Source: Sphingopyxis sp. HIX
GTDB taxonomy: Bacteria > Pseudomonadota > Alphaproteobacteria > Sphingomonadales > Sphingomonadaceae
Reading direction: 5' to 3'
DNA: 64,000 nucleotides
Assembly: GCF_001468285.1 (NCBI RefSeq)
Contig: NZ_LNSB01000001.1
Coordinates: 186,001-250,000 of the forward strand
The stretch's first letter is position 1; every line of letters starts with the position of its first letter. The notes beneath the pieces were generated by a model, which ran no database searches, was not told the origin of the DNA, and saw only the letters and a program-made list of their open reading frames with translations. Below, in pieces: positions 63,178 through 64,000 of the stretch. The position numbers and the translations under genes were made by a program.

Positions 63178-63935
63178 GCCTGTTCGACCTGAACGGCAAG
63201 GTGGCGATCGTCACCGGATCGTCGCGCGGCATCGGGCGCGCGATCGCCGAGGAATATGCCGATCATGGCGCCAAGGTGGTGATCACCAGCCGCAACCTCG
63301 AACCCTGCGAAGAGGTCGCCGCGGCGATCAACGCCAAACACCCCGGCCATGCCATCGCGATATCGTCGAGCCTGTCTTCGAAGGAATCGCTGCAGGCGAT
63401 GGTCGACGCCGGGCGCGCCGCCTTCGGTCCGATCGACATCCTCGTCTGCAACGCCGCGTCGAACCCGCATTACGGCCCGATGGAGACGATCAGCGACGAG
63501 GCGCTGCGCAAGACGCTCGACCATAATATCGTCGCGCAGCACTGGCTGATCACGATGGTGGTGCCGGGCATGCGCGAGCGCAAAGCAGGATCGATCATCC
63601 TCGTCTCGTCGATCGGGGGGCTGCGCGGCACGCCGATCATCGGCACCTATGCGATCACCAAGGCCGCCGACATCCAGATGGTCAAGAATCTGGCGCGCGA
63701 GTTCGGGCCGTCGAACATCCGCATCAACGCGATCGCGCCGGGGCTGGTGAAGACCGATTTCGCGAAAGCGCTGTGGGAAAATCCCGACAATCTGAAGGCG
63801 TCGGTGTCGAACGCCTGCCTCGGCCGCATCGGCGAGCCGCGCGAGATCGCGGGCGCGGCGGTGTTCCTGGGATCCGAGGCGGCGAGTTTCATGACCGGGC
63901 AGACGGTCGTGCTGGATGGAGGTGTGGTGGTATGA
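63174..63935 (+). CDS. SDR-family oxidoreductase
   Basis: A 253-residue short-chain dehydrogenase. The nucleotide site is IVTGSSRGIGRAIAEEYADH near residue 12, VCNAASNPHYGPM follows, and the catalytic Tyr/Lys is GTYAITKAADIQM with Ser in LVSSIGGL. The stop overlaps the next SDR by ATGA. It is likely the dehydrogenase of the hydroxyacyl intermediate after the ACAD/kinase pair. Confidence 0.88.
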   Translation: MSLFDLNGKVAIVTGSSRGIGRAIAEEYADHGAKVVITSRNLEPCEEVAAAINAKHPGHAIAISSSLSSKESLQAMVDAGRAAFGPIDILVCNAASNPHYGPMETISDEALRKTLDHNIVAQHWLITMVVPGMRERKAGSIILVSSIGGLRGTPIIGTYAITKAADIQMVKNLAREFGPSNIRINAIAPGLVKTDFAKALWENPDNLKASVSNACLGRIGEPREIAGAAVFLGSEAASFMTGQTVVLDGGVVV

Positions 63936-64000
63936 GCGGAGCATTGGACGGCAAGGTCGCGATCATCACCGGCGCGGGCAGCGGCATCGGCCGCGCGAGC
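63932..64000 (+). CDS. SDR-family oxidoreductase, 3' partial
   Basis: Only 23 residues are visible before the window ends: MSGALDGKVAIITGAGSGIG then RAS. The TGAGSGIG nucleotide site marks another short-chain dehydrogenase. It overlaps the previous stop by ATGA, so the operon continues. Confidence 0.8.
   Translation, partial: MSGALDGKVAIITGAGSGIGRAS

Overview
The window is high-GC alphaproteobacterial DNA. The best fit is a sphingomonad of the Sphingopyxis type. The reasons are a large plug-type TonB receptor with tandem PepSY partners, a mipZ-panC neighbourhood, rpoN next to lptB, dispersed GC-rich palindromes, and a set of acyl-CoA dehydrogenases, SDRs and transporters. This assignment comes from gene content, not from a database search. 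No rRNA gene, complete tRNA gene, insertion sequence or CRISPR array was seen.

Bases 1 to about 14362 look like the right-hand part of a genomic island. A 46-bp 3' fragment of tRNA-Gly(GCC) at 14317-14362 lies just beyond a tyrosine integrase gene. With the fragment in this orientation, the intact tRNA should lie to the left, outside the window, so everything from base 1 may be cargo. The cargo is an amino-acid ABC importer (binding protein, one protein fusing both permeases, ATPase) with a C-S beta-lyase-like PLP enzyme inside the operon. It is followed by a TonB-dependent receptor with two PepSY membrane proteins, a HutC-type GntR regulator, an AraC regulator, a short methyltransferase, a cytochrome b561 remnant and an unknown protein. 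Two copies of the HutC-subfamily operator core GTMTAKAC, one before the receptor gene and one before the regulator gene, suggest an autoregulated uptake system for an amino-acid-like, perhaps sulfur-containing, ligand.

From 14363 to about 53600 the region reads as core chromosome: an S41 protease, a beta-lactamase-fold hydrolase, rpmJ, galE, rpoN, lptB, a phosphomannomutase/phosphoglucomutase, mipZ, panC, divK, an Lrp regulator, a CorC/TlyC protein, an OmpA-like lipoprotein, marC, folD, yggT, argB, a VUT-family transporter, an S9 peptidase, a CNT nucleoside transporter, an epoxide hydrolase, MAPEG, a 3-hydroxyacyl-CoA dehydrogenase, egtD-egtB, a PduO-type cobalamin adenosyltransferase, a HIG1 protein, gluQ, an HNH endonuclease, a YbaY lipoprotein and ppc. 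Several small genes fall below usual ORF thresholds: a 23-aa ORF, a 46-aa ORF and rpmJ.

From 53661 to the end is a catabolic cluster: four SDRs, an adjacent pair of acyl-CoA dehydrogenases of which only one keeps the usual active-site segment, an MFS transporter, an ACAD10/11-type acyl-CoA dehydrogenase, a zinc alcohol dehydrogenase and an APH-fold phosphotransferase. The last ACAD and the phosphotransferase look like a split version of the animal ACAD10/11 fusion, which points to 4-hydroxyacyl-CoA breakdown. Intergenic regions across the core carry at least two families of dispersed palindromic repeats.
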